Assembly: GCA_034509735.1 (NCBI GenBank)
Contig: JACGWO010000003.1
Coordinates: 41,090,873 to 41,154,872, forward strand
DNA length: 64,000 nucleotides
Reading direction: 5' to 3'
Source of the DNA: Sesamum alatum
Lineage: Eukaryota; Streptophyta; Magnoliopsida; Lamiales; Pedaliaceae
In this document: positions 21,524 to 32,734 of the stretch, one piece after another
Layout: each line of letters begins with the position of its first letter
Position numbering within the stretch: the stretch's first letter is position 1
The notes under the pieces: generated by a model
The model's database searches: none
What the model was told of the DNA's origin: nothing
Seen by the model: only the letters and a program-made list of their open reading frames with translations
Program-made: the position numbers and the translations under genes

Positions 21524-22650
21524 ATGAATACTCGAGCGTGCTCTAGAAACGAGAACGCTGGATATGAAAAACTCAAGGGGGGAAGGTGAAAACCTTTTAC
21601 TTGCTAGCAACTTCCAAAAAAACCCACCCACTCACAACCTCCAGGGCGAACAAATGAGTGCCCAAGATGAACGGGATCATGAAGGCTTTGGCGTTCCACT
21701 CCCGCCACTATTAATTCAAATAACTCCGGAGGCGCTTCGCCAACTGATGGAAGATGCTTCGCTCAAGCTACAAATAAGGTTGTGGCTCAGTATATCACTT
21801 AACATGCGCTTCCCCTACAAATCCCTTGCCATCCTCGCACTCCCTTGGCTCCCAAGCACCGCGAGCAAAGGTTGGGGACGCCCAAGATGGAATGAACTAT
21901 GAAGAGGCAGTGAACAATAGCGCCACACAGCCTGAAGATAACTATTTCCCTCCGCCACCTCCTAGAGGAGGTTTATATGAAGAAGACTAGTTCCCATTGC
22001 AGAGAAGGTGTCTGCAGAAGATTATTTCCCCTCGCCATCTCCAAAAGGAGGTATGTATGAAGACAATTGCTCCCCCCCTCCCGTAGTCCTCCGAGGGGAG
22101 TACCGCCACGAATGGAAGAAGCCCAGAAGGAAGTGGGAGGTCAAACACCTCATCTATCTAGATTTCCTAGCCCCATAAGAGTATAAGGGTTCCCGCTTGC
22201 CCATTAGCGGTCACACCCCCGAGATGTAGCCTATTTGCGTCACATATATTAAAGTGATATACCCCATTAAATGCCCCGCGAGGGAAGATCCTTTCGATGG
22301 CAAGCAACAAGGTTTGGTTCGAAATTCATTCCTTATGAAGGACAACCCTAAGAGATGAAGTCTGACAAATATTGTTATTTCTACAGGGATCGAGGTCAAA
22401 GCACAAAAGAATGAAACCACTTAAAAAATGAAATTGAAAAACCGATCAAACGAGGGTACTTGAAAGAAATTTGTGGACGAAGGAGACCAGGGGCCCAAGA
22501 ACACTCTATTGAAGAAGGACGTACTGCGTCCCACACTGAGATAAGAGAAGTATTAAGAGGAGAACAACTAAAGAAAGATAACCTCCCTCTCGCCAGAGTA
22601 ATTGGTTTCATCTTAAGAGGCCTCGCTGGGGAAGACTCTGCTTGAGCAAC
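21524..22650 (+). pseudogene. Gag-like region of the Tat element
   Basis: The position, 20 bp after the primer-binding site, and the start M-N-T-R-A point to gag. The open piece 21564-21902 has Q-I-T-P-E-A-L-R-Q-L-M-E-D-A, common in Tat gag proteins. Downstream the sense is broken by stops and frame changes. No clean zinc knuckle is visible. Assignment rests mainly on position and one motif. Confidence 0.5.
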
Positions 22651-22811
22651 AAAAGGCTGCTATAAGAGAAACTGGCAGTTCGGTCAACCATGTCGTTTCC
22701 AGTGAAGTTACGACCACACAACCAAAGATTCCCAAAAGCGAGATAACTTTCAATAACCAAGACCTGGAGGGAAGCCTTCCTCTCAACAATGATGCAATAG
22801 TAATAACATTT

Positions 22812-23160
22812 TTGATAGCGAACTTTTGGGTCAATAAGATCCTGATTTATAGCGGGAGTTCAACAGACATCCTCTTTTATAAAGCCTTCTCTGATGTGGG
22901 TATTGACAATGTACGACTAGTGCCAGTTAACACTTCGTTAACCAACTTCAGCGGGGACATAGTAGAGCCACTAGGAAAGGTCATGTTGCTTGTGGCATTG
23001 GGTCCATACCCAAATTAGGTGAAGAAATTTGTGAAGTTTTTGGTGGTAGACTCTCAATTAACATACAACATAATCCTTGGCAGGCCTAGTTTAAACATTT
23101 TCCAAGCCATAGCATCCACTTACCATATGAAATAAAATTCCTAACGCCCAGCAGGTTGGA
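22812..23160 (+). pseudogene. Protease-like region of the Tat element
   Basis: The active-site neighbourhood appears as I-Y-S-G-S-S-T-D-I-L-F near 22850, with the expected catalytic Asp replaced by Tyr in this reading. The second hallmark, Y-N-I-I-L-G-R-P-S-L-N, lies near 23070. An in-frame stop at about 23017 separates them. It is an inactive retrotransposon aspartic protease. Confidence 0.65.
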
Positions 23161-23379
23161 GATGAAATTGGTGATAGGAGGCATGCAAGAGAATGCTACG
23201 CCAGTATATTGAGAAAACCAACAATTGTTTCTAGTGTGAAAGTGGAAGGTAATGTAAAGATTCCGACCATAAAAAGTTACATCAACTACACATGGAGGCC
23301 ATTGAGGAGATGAAGGTGGTTGAGTTCTTTAAGATCCATAAAAGATATTGAAGATTGGATCTTTACTAGATCCATAACT

Positions 23380-24420
23380 CGAGCACACCTTAGTCGATTT
23401 CTTGCAAAATCACTGTGATGTATTTGCTTGGGAAGCATCAGACATGAAGAGAATAAGTTCCAAAGTAATGGTCCATTGGCTCAACGTCGATCCTAAGTGA
23501 AACTGGTAAAACAAAGAAAGAGAGTCTTTGGAATGGAAAGAAACAAAGTGATAAATGAGTAGATAGAAAATTTGGTCCAAGTCAATTATATACGATCAGT
23601 ACAATACCTAGAATGGTTGGAAAATGTTGTACTAGTCCTAAAAAACAACGAAAAGGGAGGATGTGCATCGATTTTATAGATATGAATCGAGTACACCTTA
23701 GTCGATTTCTTGCAAAATCATTGTGACATATTTTCTCGGGAAGCATCAAACATGAGGAGAATAAGTCCCGAAGTAATGGTCCATAAGCTCCATGTCGATC
23801 CTAAGTGAAACTGGTAAAACAAATAAAGAGAGCCTTTGGAGTGGAAAGAAACAAAGTGATACATGAGGAGGTAAAAACATTAGTCCAAGTCAATTATATA
23901 TGACTAGTACAATACCTGGAATAGTTGAAAATGTTGTACTAGTCCTGAAAAACAATGAAAAGTGGAGGATGTGCATCGATTTTATGGATATAAATCGATT
24001 TTGCCCCAAGGACTCATTGCCTATGCCAAGGATTGATGCACTGATCGTCTTAACCTCAAAATGGAAACTTATGAGTTTTCTCGACACTTTCAAGGATATA
24101 ACTAGATTCGATTAGCCTATGTAGATCAGGAGAAAACCAGTTTTATCACAAAACAAAGAACATAATGCTATATGGTCATGCCCGTAGGCCTGAAAAACAC
24201 GGGAACCACGTATCAAAGATTGGTGGATAGCATGTTCTACGAGCAAATCGCGAGAAATATGTAGGTGCATACAGATGATATGTTGGTTAAAAGCCAAACG
24301 AAAGTAAAATCATGTGAAACACCTCGCAGAATGCTTCGGTATTATAAAACAGATTGAGATGTAAACCTCACAAAGTGCACATTCGGGGCTTGCAAAGTAA
24401 AATTCCTTGGTTTATGGTCT
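23380..24420 (+). pseudogene. Reverse transcriptase-like region of the Tat element, with internal duplication
   Basis: The frame at about 23930-24115 carries W-R-M-C-I-D-F then C-P-K-D-S-L-P-M-P-R-I-D-A-L, the Tat form of reverse transcriptase, and L-M-S-F-L-D. The later catalytic block is degraded near 24270 (T-D-D-M). The first about 305 bp of this region occurs twice in tandem (see the 23383-23998 entry), which would itself disrupt the protein. The gene is dead. Confidence 0.7.
23383..23998 (+). repeat. 308-bp tandem duplication inside the Tat reverse transcriptase
   Basis: TTAGTCGATTTCTTGCAAAA starts at about 23390 and again 308 bp later. The two units stay alignable to the GTGCATCGATTTTAT block with roughly ten percent difference by eye. 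Confidence 0.85.
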
Positions 24421-24659
24421 CTCGGTGGGGATAGAGGCTAACTCAAAAAAAAACTCAAGGTGATCATAAACATGGAACCTCGCAAGACATTCTAGGAAGT
24501 CCAAAACTTAGTAGGGAGGATAGCAACACTCAATCCCTTCATCTCTAGATCTTCATATAGAGGTCTTCCTTTCTTCAATTTTTTAAAGCAAATAGAAAGT
24601 TTCTCCTAGACAGAACAATGTCAGACCACTTTTGAATACTTGAAAAATATCTCACTTCA

Positions 24660-25315
24660 CGCCCCTATTAACGAAGCAAAGACTTAGAGAAACCCTGCTT
24701 TTAAACGTAGTAGTGTCAGAAGGGATATTGAGTGTTATTATCGTGAGAGGAAAAGGTCTAGAGCATCAACCAATATATTATGTTAGCAAAACTCTTCAAA
24801 GGTCAGAAGAAAGGTATTCCCAAATTAAGAAGTTGGCATTGGCCTTGGTGACAACAACCAGGAAGCTAAGACCTTATTTTCAATCACATCCCGTGATTGT
24901 ATTAATGAATCATCCTCTAAAGAAGGTGCTGGTAGACCCTAACACGTAAGGAAGAATGGTAAAATGGTCAATAGAATTAAGTGAGCACAACATCGAGCAC
25001 CGCCCCTGGCAATCAAGGCGAAAGCTTTAGCGGATTTCATTTTTGAATTAATAGAGGATAATACTCAAGGAAGTAAGTGGTGGAAAACATTTGTGAATGT
25101 AACATCCACATCCCAAGGCAGTGGTGCAGGCATGTAATCGAGACCCTGCATGGAGATAGATTGCAATACGCTATCAGGTTCGATTTTGTAGCATCCAACA
25201 ATAAGACAGAGTATGAGGTACTCCTCCGAGGAGGAAAACGAGCATTTTCCACGGGCACAAAGTATTTGAAAGTGCATAGTGACTCCCAACTTGTCGCCAA
25301 TCAAGTAAGGTGAAT
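24660..25315 (+). pseudogene. RNase H-like regions of the Tat element
   Basis: The first block (24713-24949) has I-Y-Y-V-S-K-T-L-Q then E-E-R-Y-S-Q-I-K-K-L-A-L-A, the RNase H that follows gypsy reverse transcriptase. The second (about 25095-25315) has N-N-K-T-E-Y-E-V-L and H-S-D-S-Q-L-V-A-N-Q-V, the archaeal-type RNase H specific to the Tat lineage. Integrase should follow but does not. Confidence 0.75.
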
Positions 25316-25356
25316 CTAAAGGGCCTCACACAAATTCCTAACAAAGTATATTGGTA

Positions 25357-25747
25357 ATTGTAGAAGAAATGGGTTAATTTTAAGTGTTTAAATTAATCAT
25401 ATTTGAATAATAACATTATTCAAATAACTCGCCTATTTGATAGGAGACCTAAAGAATTACTTGATGTGAGTACTTTATGATGCGTGAGCTTGATAGATTA
25501 ATTTTTGGGTTGGTCCAAAAGTTGTTGGACTTGAACTTTAATTAATGGGATTTAATTTAAAATATCCAATCACGTTTTGAGCCCAAGCCCAAGCCCGTTG
25601 GAAGAACGGTTATTAGGCGGTTGAGAGAAGTTGTAAAGGAGTTACAACTCCACATTGAGGCCTTGATGGTCGAGTGGAGTGACTAAGTGTAGCCACTATA
25701 CTCGCGATCACCAAGTCTCACCCCTATCATCTTGACCACTCTCATAA

Positions 25748-25785
<38 letters not shown>

Positions 25786-26232
25786 TACACACTCTAATTC
25801 TCTCTCAATTCTCATAGTGAAAAATTTTCACTTGTTGAGAAAAGAAACTAAGACTAAGCTAATTTGATAGCTATTGTTCTTAGTAATCTTCTAGTTAGTG
25901 TTTGATACTATCTCTACATTTTTCGATACGCTAGCATGTGGAAGATGATAACTTTGTTGGAGCAGGTGTGGATACCGTTGGAGAAGATGTGGTCTCGTCT
26001 TTGCGTGAAAAACAGAAAAACTTCTAGTGTTGAAGTACTTTGAATCTAAAGGTCGGAATTTGTGGTTAAAGTTTCATATATCAATTTAGCCTTGCATCTT
26101 TTTTATAAGTGCTTGAATGATCGGGATGTAGGATTTGATCCATTTACTAGATTGAACGCCTCTACGTTAGAATCTAGGTTAGAAACGACTCATACACCCA
26201 CCGTACATTTGGCAACCCACAGTAGGGACCCT
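25357..26232 (+). repeat. Probable LTR with adjacent primer-binding-like site
   Basis: About 850 bp has LTR character: a CT/AC microsatellite at 25748-25792 and a transition to leader-like sequence. At 26209-26229 TTTGGCAACCCACAGTAGGGA resembles the TTTGGCGACTCCACTGGGGA type site of Ogre-like elements, with several mismatches. No matching second LTR lies in the window, so the boundaries and the lineage are inferred. Confidence 0.4.
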
Positions 26233-27137
26233 TAGGGCCCTAAGGGCACATGTCGTTGGGCAAGCTCTCGTGGTGAATGAGCCGCCTTAGCTGCCTTCAA
26301 GTAAAATTCCAATCAAGCGACAGGTATAATCCTTTATAGACGGCTTAAATATGTAATTGCGTATTGTAAACGAGAAAGTAGCTTTGCTAGCAAAGTGCGA
26401 GTCCCAGCACGCCGCACACCCCATCTCTTTGCCCATCACGGAAAAAAAGGTTGATTCCCAAGTTGACACTACAAGAAAATAGAGTTTCAGAGACGGATTT
26501 TTCCGTCTCTGAAGCATATATTTCCTTCGCTGAAAGTATCAGCGACGGAAAATTTCCGTCGAAAAATCTGTTGCTGATAGTCATATGGTTGATTCCGTCA
26601 CTGAATCTGTTAATAGACTTTAAGATGGAATAAATTCGTCGTAAAATATGTCGCTATTACCAAACAAACTTAAAGTAAACCGTCTTTAAATCCGTCTTTA
26701 GTCCGTTGTTAATTCCATCTCTAAATATGAGAATACATCTCTAATTCTGTCTTTGCTCCTGTGAATGATTCCGTCTCTAATTTTGTGGTGAAGAAAAATC
26801 TCCATTTTCAATTCAATCTCTAATTTTCTTTTAATAAACCTGGAATAAAATTAGACCAAAATATCTTACAAAATAAGATACCACAACTAATAACAAATGC
26901 AATAAACATCAGCCATTTGCAAAAACCATACAGAAATGAAGAAACCAATTAATGTACCTAAAATCATAGTGTAGGAAACACTATCATTGTCTACCAAAAA
27001 GAAATGCTACTCTTCATGTTCACAAGTACTACATCAAATACAAGCATACAAATGCTTGAAACAACACATTGTGCAAGAGCTTGCACTCTTTACTTAAATC
27101 CTAACATATCACTATTTATGATTTTTTCCTCCGTTCT

Positions 27138-27329
27138 CTAATTCGCTTTCCAATCAACAAACACCCAAAGTTGTAGAAGATTTCTATTGTTGCACTTAGT
27201 GCATGGACATTTTATTTGTCCATGGCAAACGAATCTTGGATTTGCGAAGGCAAAGCTCAAGAACTCTTCATCAACCCTTTCAACAAATTGATCCAAAAGA
27301 TAGCCGTTGTCATCTAAGCGCCGCCACAT
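27138..27329 (-). pseudogene. Transposase-associated domain remnant of tnp2
   Basis: The minus-strand frame of 63 residues starts M-W-R-R-L-D-D-N-G-Y and contains the Cys-rich signature I-K-C-P-C-T-K-C-N-N. This is the N-terminal domain of CACTA tnp2 proteins. After that the family similarity stops and no downstream tnp2 block (C-x-N-G-C-M-L-Y-W) was found on either strand of the element. It is a leftover first exon that marks the element as minus-oriented. Confidence 0.75.
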
Positions 27330-28197
27330 TCAACTACGGTCGGTGTTCATGCTTTCTGCATTTTTTGATAATCTTAGATAAACTAATTTGTCTAGATTAA
27401 TAAACATGAAATTCTTTAGAAGGATTTGATGAAAATCTAATCATGAACTTATGGAATGAAAATCTATGTTCAAATTTTAAGTACCTTACTTCCTACATGG
27501 GATCATGTACCTAATAAGAGAGGTTTTGTTACCTATATTGTCTAAGATAACTATGTCGTCATGTAAATTTTAGAAAATAATCTAAAATCAGAACTTTCAG
27601 ATCACTTTAATATTATATGAACATGAAAGTAACCACAGTGACTGAAAAATAATATCCAAATATAGGTAAAGTTATCAAAACAAGATAGAGAAAGCAAACA
27701 AGCACCTGAATGTTTGAGGTCAATTTCCAGCAGTGATATGAACTTGCACAACTTTTCCTGAACCAGATATTAAAGAAAACAAAATTGCAATAAGCTTCTT
27801 GAGATCAAAAGCCTAGAGTATAAAAAACTCTAAAGAACACATATCAAAAACTCTAGAGTATAAATGTGAACTACTCATAATTTATTCATATGTTAAAAGC
27901 TCAGCATTTCTATATTCATATGTTAAAAGCTCATCAAGCGAACTAGAAAAATCTATGTTTCAGGTTCAAGAAGAATAAAAATCCAAATGGCAGTTACGTC
28001 AGTTGTAACTATTGGTGAAGGAAAGAGTCAGCAAAAAACAATCCCTTTGTTTGGTTTCATTTCCCAGGTATTTTTGAGACACTGAGAAAACAAAACCAAA
28101 CATAATATTAATCAAAACACCTTTACTAGGTGTTTTGGCACGTTCTCCTATATATACATACATCCACCTATAAATAAATAATTATTATTATATATAT

Positions 28198-28405
28198 ATT
28201 TGTAAAAATATATAAAAGAAACATGATTTGACAATGAATAGTATTTTTTGTCTCCTAATATACAACACAATACATATAAAAAAACAAATATTACTATATA
28301 CATATATAAAAATATATAAAAGAGACATGATTTGACAATGAACAGTCTTTTTTGTCTCCCAATATATAACATAATACATACAATATATTTTTACACTATT
28401 TAAAA
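28198..28405. repeat. Two tandem copies of a roughly 105-bp AT-rich unit
   Basis: Copies starting near 28203 and 28308 share AAATATATAAAAGARACATG and GATTTGACAATGAA, then TTTTTTGTCTC. They lie in the non-coding interior of the second CACTA element. The overlapping short frames on the minus strand are low-complexity products of these copies. Confidence 0.7.
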
Positions 28406-30574
28406 TTAACTCCAAAAACAAATTCAAACATACACTATATCTCCAACACACACTTATTTATCTCTATTTTTTTCTCTCTATCTCCACAAATCAAAACAAA
28501 ACAAACTAAAAACAAAACCAAACACTATGAATGGTTTCAAAACTTTACACCTGTTTGCAACCAATATCAGCATACAATGAATTGCTCCACTTCATAAAAG
28601 CATTCAGCACTTCAAAATGTTAACCGAACCTGGTTTCAGCAGACCAAAAGAGAGTCTCAAAGTAAAAGTGGAATCTCCAGTAAAATAAACCAAACTACAA
28701 CACCACCCTTTCGAAAACATAAATTTAATAGTCTGCAGCATTTCCCACACCCCCAGTCACTGTGTACTCTGCTCAAATATACTATTTTCTCGGTAGTTAC
28801 ATTCTCTATAAGTATGACGAAAGGCAGAAATAGCACTAACGTTAAAACGGGAGTTGCTATCAAATCTTTCTTTCCCCATCCATTAATTCAAGGCCAAGAT
28901 TAGCAACTAAAGACACAAACATATATAGAGAAATCCAATTTAATTTCACAAGAAACTAAAGAGTTGATTCCGACTAGTGTTGAGTTTGTGATTCTTCTAA
29001 CTATGCTATCTGAAGTGAAGATATATATGAAAGAACCAATGCTACACCGCTTTAATAAATCTATATAATGGTTATCATCAATCTACACCATAGTTGTTAA
29101 AGGCTCCAGGAGCACTATTGAGCCCAGTTCCTAGAGCCATAACGCAACAAGTGCCTTATTGAAGCGAGATATATATATATATATATATGCAATGTCAGTA
29201 CCTTTCAAGAAAAATAATATTTGAGCAATAATTTAACTAATTTCATCAATTATCTAAGAAAATTAAGCATATATCTCAGTAATTTAGTTTAGCATATTCA
29301 GAAGCTTCAACGTTTATTTAAGCAATTTCAGCATATTTTAGACATTCAATAATACTTCAACACATTCAAGATTATTAATTTTAAGAAATTCGGCATAAAT
29401 GTTGCCATAAACACACCTATTCAGCAAACATTTCATCAAATTCAAGATGTTCCTTCAGAAAAATTAGCAATATATGAGCTAGTTCAACAAAGTTTTGCAA
29501 TTATCTAACCTATTTCAGCAAAGAAGCTAGTAATTAATTTCTTAAATATCAGCAATATCAACAGTACTTTAGATTTATATCATGTATAATTTCAGCCAAA
29601 ATTAAGAAAATCCCTCCACCATAATTCAACAATTAAAAACAAATAAGGGACAAGAGGAGAAAAAGAAACAAACAAAAAAAAAAAAAAAGCCAAAAGAAAA
29701 GGAAACAGGAAGAAACAAGAAAATATGGAGGAGAATCAACTGGGAAAAAAAAAGTCAAAAACAAAGAAAGGAAAAAAGAGAAACAACACAAATAGGAAAA
29801 GAAAGAAGTGAAGTAGGTATGCAAAGGCATAAAACTCATTCGGGTGAGTTTTATATCTTCCATGAGATAAATCTTTAACAAGAGAATGCCAAAAAGTTTC
29901 ATGAGAATCTTTAACCATGAGAAAGCCAAGAAGTTTCATCTCTTCCATCATGGTCTTAACTTATGTCATGAATAAATGTCATTAATCCTGTCTAAGAGAA
30001 CAATAGTTGCATCAAAAACATGGAAATCAGAAAGCTATTATGCAGATCAACTAACACACCTATCAAATATAAAAAATTTGGCCCGTGAGAAAGAATTTGA
30101 ATGCAAATTCATACCCCTTCCAAAAGATGTAATTACTTCATTAAAGATCCCCCTCTTAAATTAATTTGACAGCAAATTAACTAAAAGAATACAGCGCCTC
30201 ATCATCGGAATTTACCACGGGGCCAAATTTCACAGTCCAACCCCAACCCCCCCTCTATGTTAAATCAAATAATAAAACTGTAGCGCGAGTATAATAGGAA
30301 TATAAGGTTGTCGTGAAGGCATCAATAGGACTGCTCTCACGGTAAATGGAAGACCTCCTGATGCCAAAAAATTAACAGACATAATCACCGAGAAGGGACC
30401 TAAAATCACTTATCAGACAACAGAATCACTGAGGAGGCCTAAACCTGAAAATAACAATTTCCCCCAAAACTCATTCGGGTGTCTGCAATTGAGGAGGCCT
30501 CAGATATTTGACCTAACATCAAATACGTGTTCAGACGATAACATCAAAGGAAAAATAAATACCTACCTCGGAAG

Positions 30575-30830
30575 GATTTCGAAGAGCGTTGTAGTCGCCG
30601 GAGCAAGCAGCGTCGTGAGAGTCCAAGCAAGAGTTCTTGATCTGCTGTCACGGTTACGATGAAGGATTGCAAGAAGAGAAAATCAGCCGGGGGAGCAAGC
30701 AACGGTGTGAGAGTTGAAGCGATTACCTTAGTGGCCGGAGCAAGCTATGGCACGAGCGTCTTTGTCGCCGGAGCAAGCAGTGGCGTGAGTTTTCTCCCAA
30801 GCAAATTTAGGGCGTGAGTCCAAGCAAGTT
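30575..30830. repeat. Degenerate GCCGGAGCAAGCA repeat near the right end of the second CACTA
   Basis: Four copies of GCCGGAGCAAGCARYGGCGTGAG or close variants occur near 30598, 30686, 30731 and 30765 at uneven spacing of about 35-90 bp. The block is markedly GC-rich within AT-rich DNA. It may be the leader exon of the lost transposase gene on the minus strand, but no frame supports that. Confidence 0.65.
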
Positions 30831-31356
30831 TTCTGTGTCATAGGAAACAAAACAAATAAGGATAAAATAATTTTTATTTATTTTTTATTTATCTAATACA
30901 TATTTAAAAAATAAAAGAGATATTAAAATTCGTCTTTGATTCCGTCTTAGATTTCAAATTCTAAGACGGAAAAAAAGACGGATTTTATAAACTTTTTTTT
31001 TTTCAAAATCCAACCTAAGAAAAACAAAAATCAAAAATTAGAAAAAATATATATTTTAAATTCCGTCTTAGATTCCGTCTTAGAATTTGAAATTCTATGA
31101 CGGAATATTTCTGTCTTAAATTATTCTAATAATTTCACATCAAAGACAAAATCATAGACGGAAGCATTTTTAAAATTTTATTTTCTTAAGTATTTTTTGA
31201 AATGCCAATTCGTTGAAATATTGGTAAATTTATTTTATAATATTAAGACGGAAAAATTTTCCGTCTCTGAATTCGTCGCAGAAGGGTGAAATTTATTGAT
31301 GGATTTCTTTCCGTCTTTGACTCCCGTCGCTAAAAATATGCTCTCTTGTAGTGTGA

Positions 31357-32734
31357 GTTTTGTCCAGTTCCTATGCACACTCAAGTCTAGGTAACACATC
31401 CTAAGATTTGCAGTCCCACCCCCGCATGCACTTGTTGATGTATGTGCGCCTCTCAAGTGCCAAAAGACTGTTTGTCTGCATCCAAGTATTACTATGATTT
31501 AGAAACTCAAGTGCTTGGTGGCGTGTGCGCCTCATGCCTTTGGCGCTGTACGCCTTGTGCGTTGGTCGGGTATGCACCTTGTGATTTGGTTGTCCATGAC
31601 TTGGTCATCCATGCCTTGTGTCTTGGTCATGTGTGCGCTCTGCATCTTGGTCGCCCATGACTTATTCCGTGACTACCTGCCGTCTGCCTCATCTTGCTAC
31701 CTGGGCGCCCATGCGTCTACCCGTGCTACACCATGGCTGCACGTCGCCAGCCTTGTGCTATGCACGGCTGCACATTGTCTAGCATATGCGAGTGCCCCTA
31801 TCGGCAAAAGACTGTCGTGTGCGCTCACCTATTGGCAGACGACTACTACCCGCGCCCACGTTGTTTGTCGTATTGCCCTTGCGCTCGCTCATCGACTTCC
31901 ATCGTGCCATTTTTTGGGAACTTGTATGAACATTCATATCGTGATGATATTATTCGTAAACAGGTTTTGCCTGCGGCTAATTAGTTCGACCTGACAACAT
32001 GCCGAGCATTATATATTGGAGCGAAGACAACTATATTTAGTATGCTTTTTTGGACAACATCCTGTTGCTCAATCGAATATCTCATATAAATGTGTTCATT
32101 TTGTTGTAAGTTTGTACAGAAATAATGTTTTGTTCAACACAAGGATTTGGTGTCAAAGTTTTTTGGTATATTTTCATAATTTTTTCTAATTTTAATTCTA
32201 TTTTTTGGACTTATAAATTAATTAAATTATTTAGATAAAAATATAATTAAATTATAATAAAATAAATAGTCTTTGAATACATTTGTGATAAAATGTCTCT
32301 CACAAACTTTCGACACCCTAATTGATAGATTTTGCACAATATATATGTGGAAATAAACCCGTTTTGCTTGCAAATTTCATCTCAATTTGTTACATGTTTT
32401 CCATCATAAACTTTTCTCCCCAATAAAATAACTTTTTTGTAATATATGTGAATTTGGATAATAGAAGACTTGTTGGTCTAATATTTACTCGTTTCCTTAC
32501 TCAAATAAATTAGCTTTGTTTTTTTATTAATAGGAATTCAAATAAATTATTAACTACACGATAAAATACACTTTATGTACATGATAGCTAATAAGACAGT
32601 TTTAATAAAAAGGGTCACAATATATATTAATCAACCACATGTGATACATATCACATTAAGGTAATAAAATCCCCTTCCCCTCCTATTATTATAATATCAT
32701 GTACCTTCCCCCCATAAACTGACAGGTGGGTTTT
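31357..32734. other. Unclassified repeat-like sequence, GC-rich then AT-rich
   Basis: 31370-31900 is GC-rich with a degenerate short motif CCTTG(T/G)...TTGGTC..CCATG repeated several times at 31550-31660. The plus-strand frames of 159 and 96 residues overlap each other and are rich in Cys, Ala and Leu without family signatures. I treat them as by-products of the repeats. 31990-32700 is AT-rich spacer downstream of the glyoxal-oxidase gene. Confidence 0.4.

Larger units (their letters stand above)
20807..25355 (+). mobile_element. Decayed Tat-lineage Ty3/gypsy retrotransposon
   Basis: A partial LTR (20807-21482) is followed by a primer-binding-site-like TGGCATTGTCTGTGGGAA at 21487-21504, which differs by three bases from the GCC-containing site usual for Tat elements. 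Gag-, protease-, reverse-transcriptase- and RNase H-like segments follow in order. Two separate RNase H-type blocks (24713-24940 and about 25095-25315) fit the Tat lineage, which carries a second, archaeal-type RNase H. All frames are broken, integrase is absent, and no 3' LTR is visible, so it is an old truncated copy. Confidence 0.75.
26467..31353 (-). mobile_element. Second CACTA transposon, non-autonomous or decayed
   Basis: Both termini carry the classical CACTACAAGA repeat: CACTACAAGAAAATA at the left and, on the opposite strand, CACTACAAGAGAGCATA at the right. TGA flanks both sides as the 3-bp target duplication (26464-26466, 31354-31356). Subterminal repeats of an AGACGGA / TCCGTCT motif occur at 26485-26780 and 30930-31330. 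The only coding remnant is a tnp2-type first domain on the minus strand (27138-27329). The element is 4.9 kb and cannot encode a complete transposase. Confidence 0.88.

Noticed and set aside
28030..28535. Possible MITE with TTTGTTTGGTTT ends inside the second CACTA element
   Set aside because: The end similarity is short and low-complexity, and I could not find a target duplication.
31515..31994. Plus-strand frame of 159 residues
   Set aside because: It lies in a repeated GC-rich block, overlaps another open frame and shows no recognisable domain. Kept only as a finding about the block.
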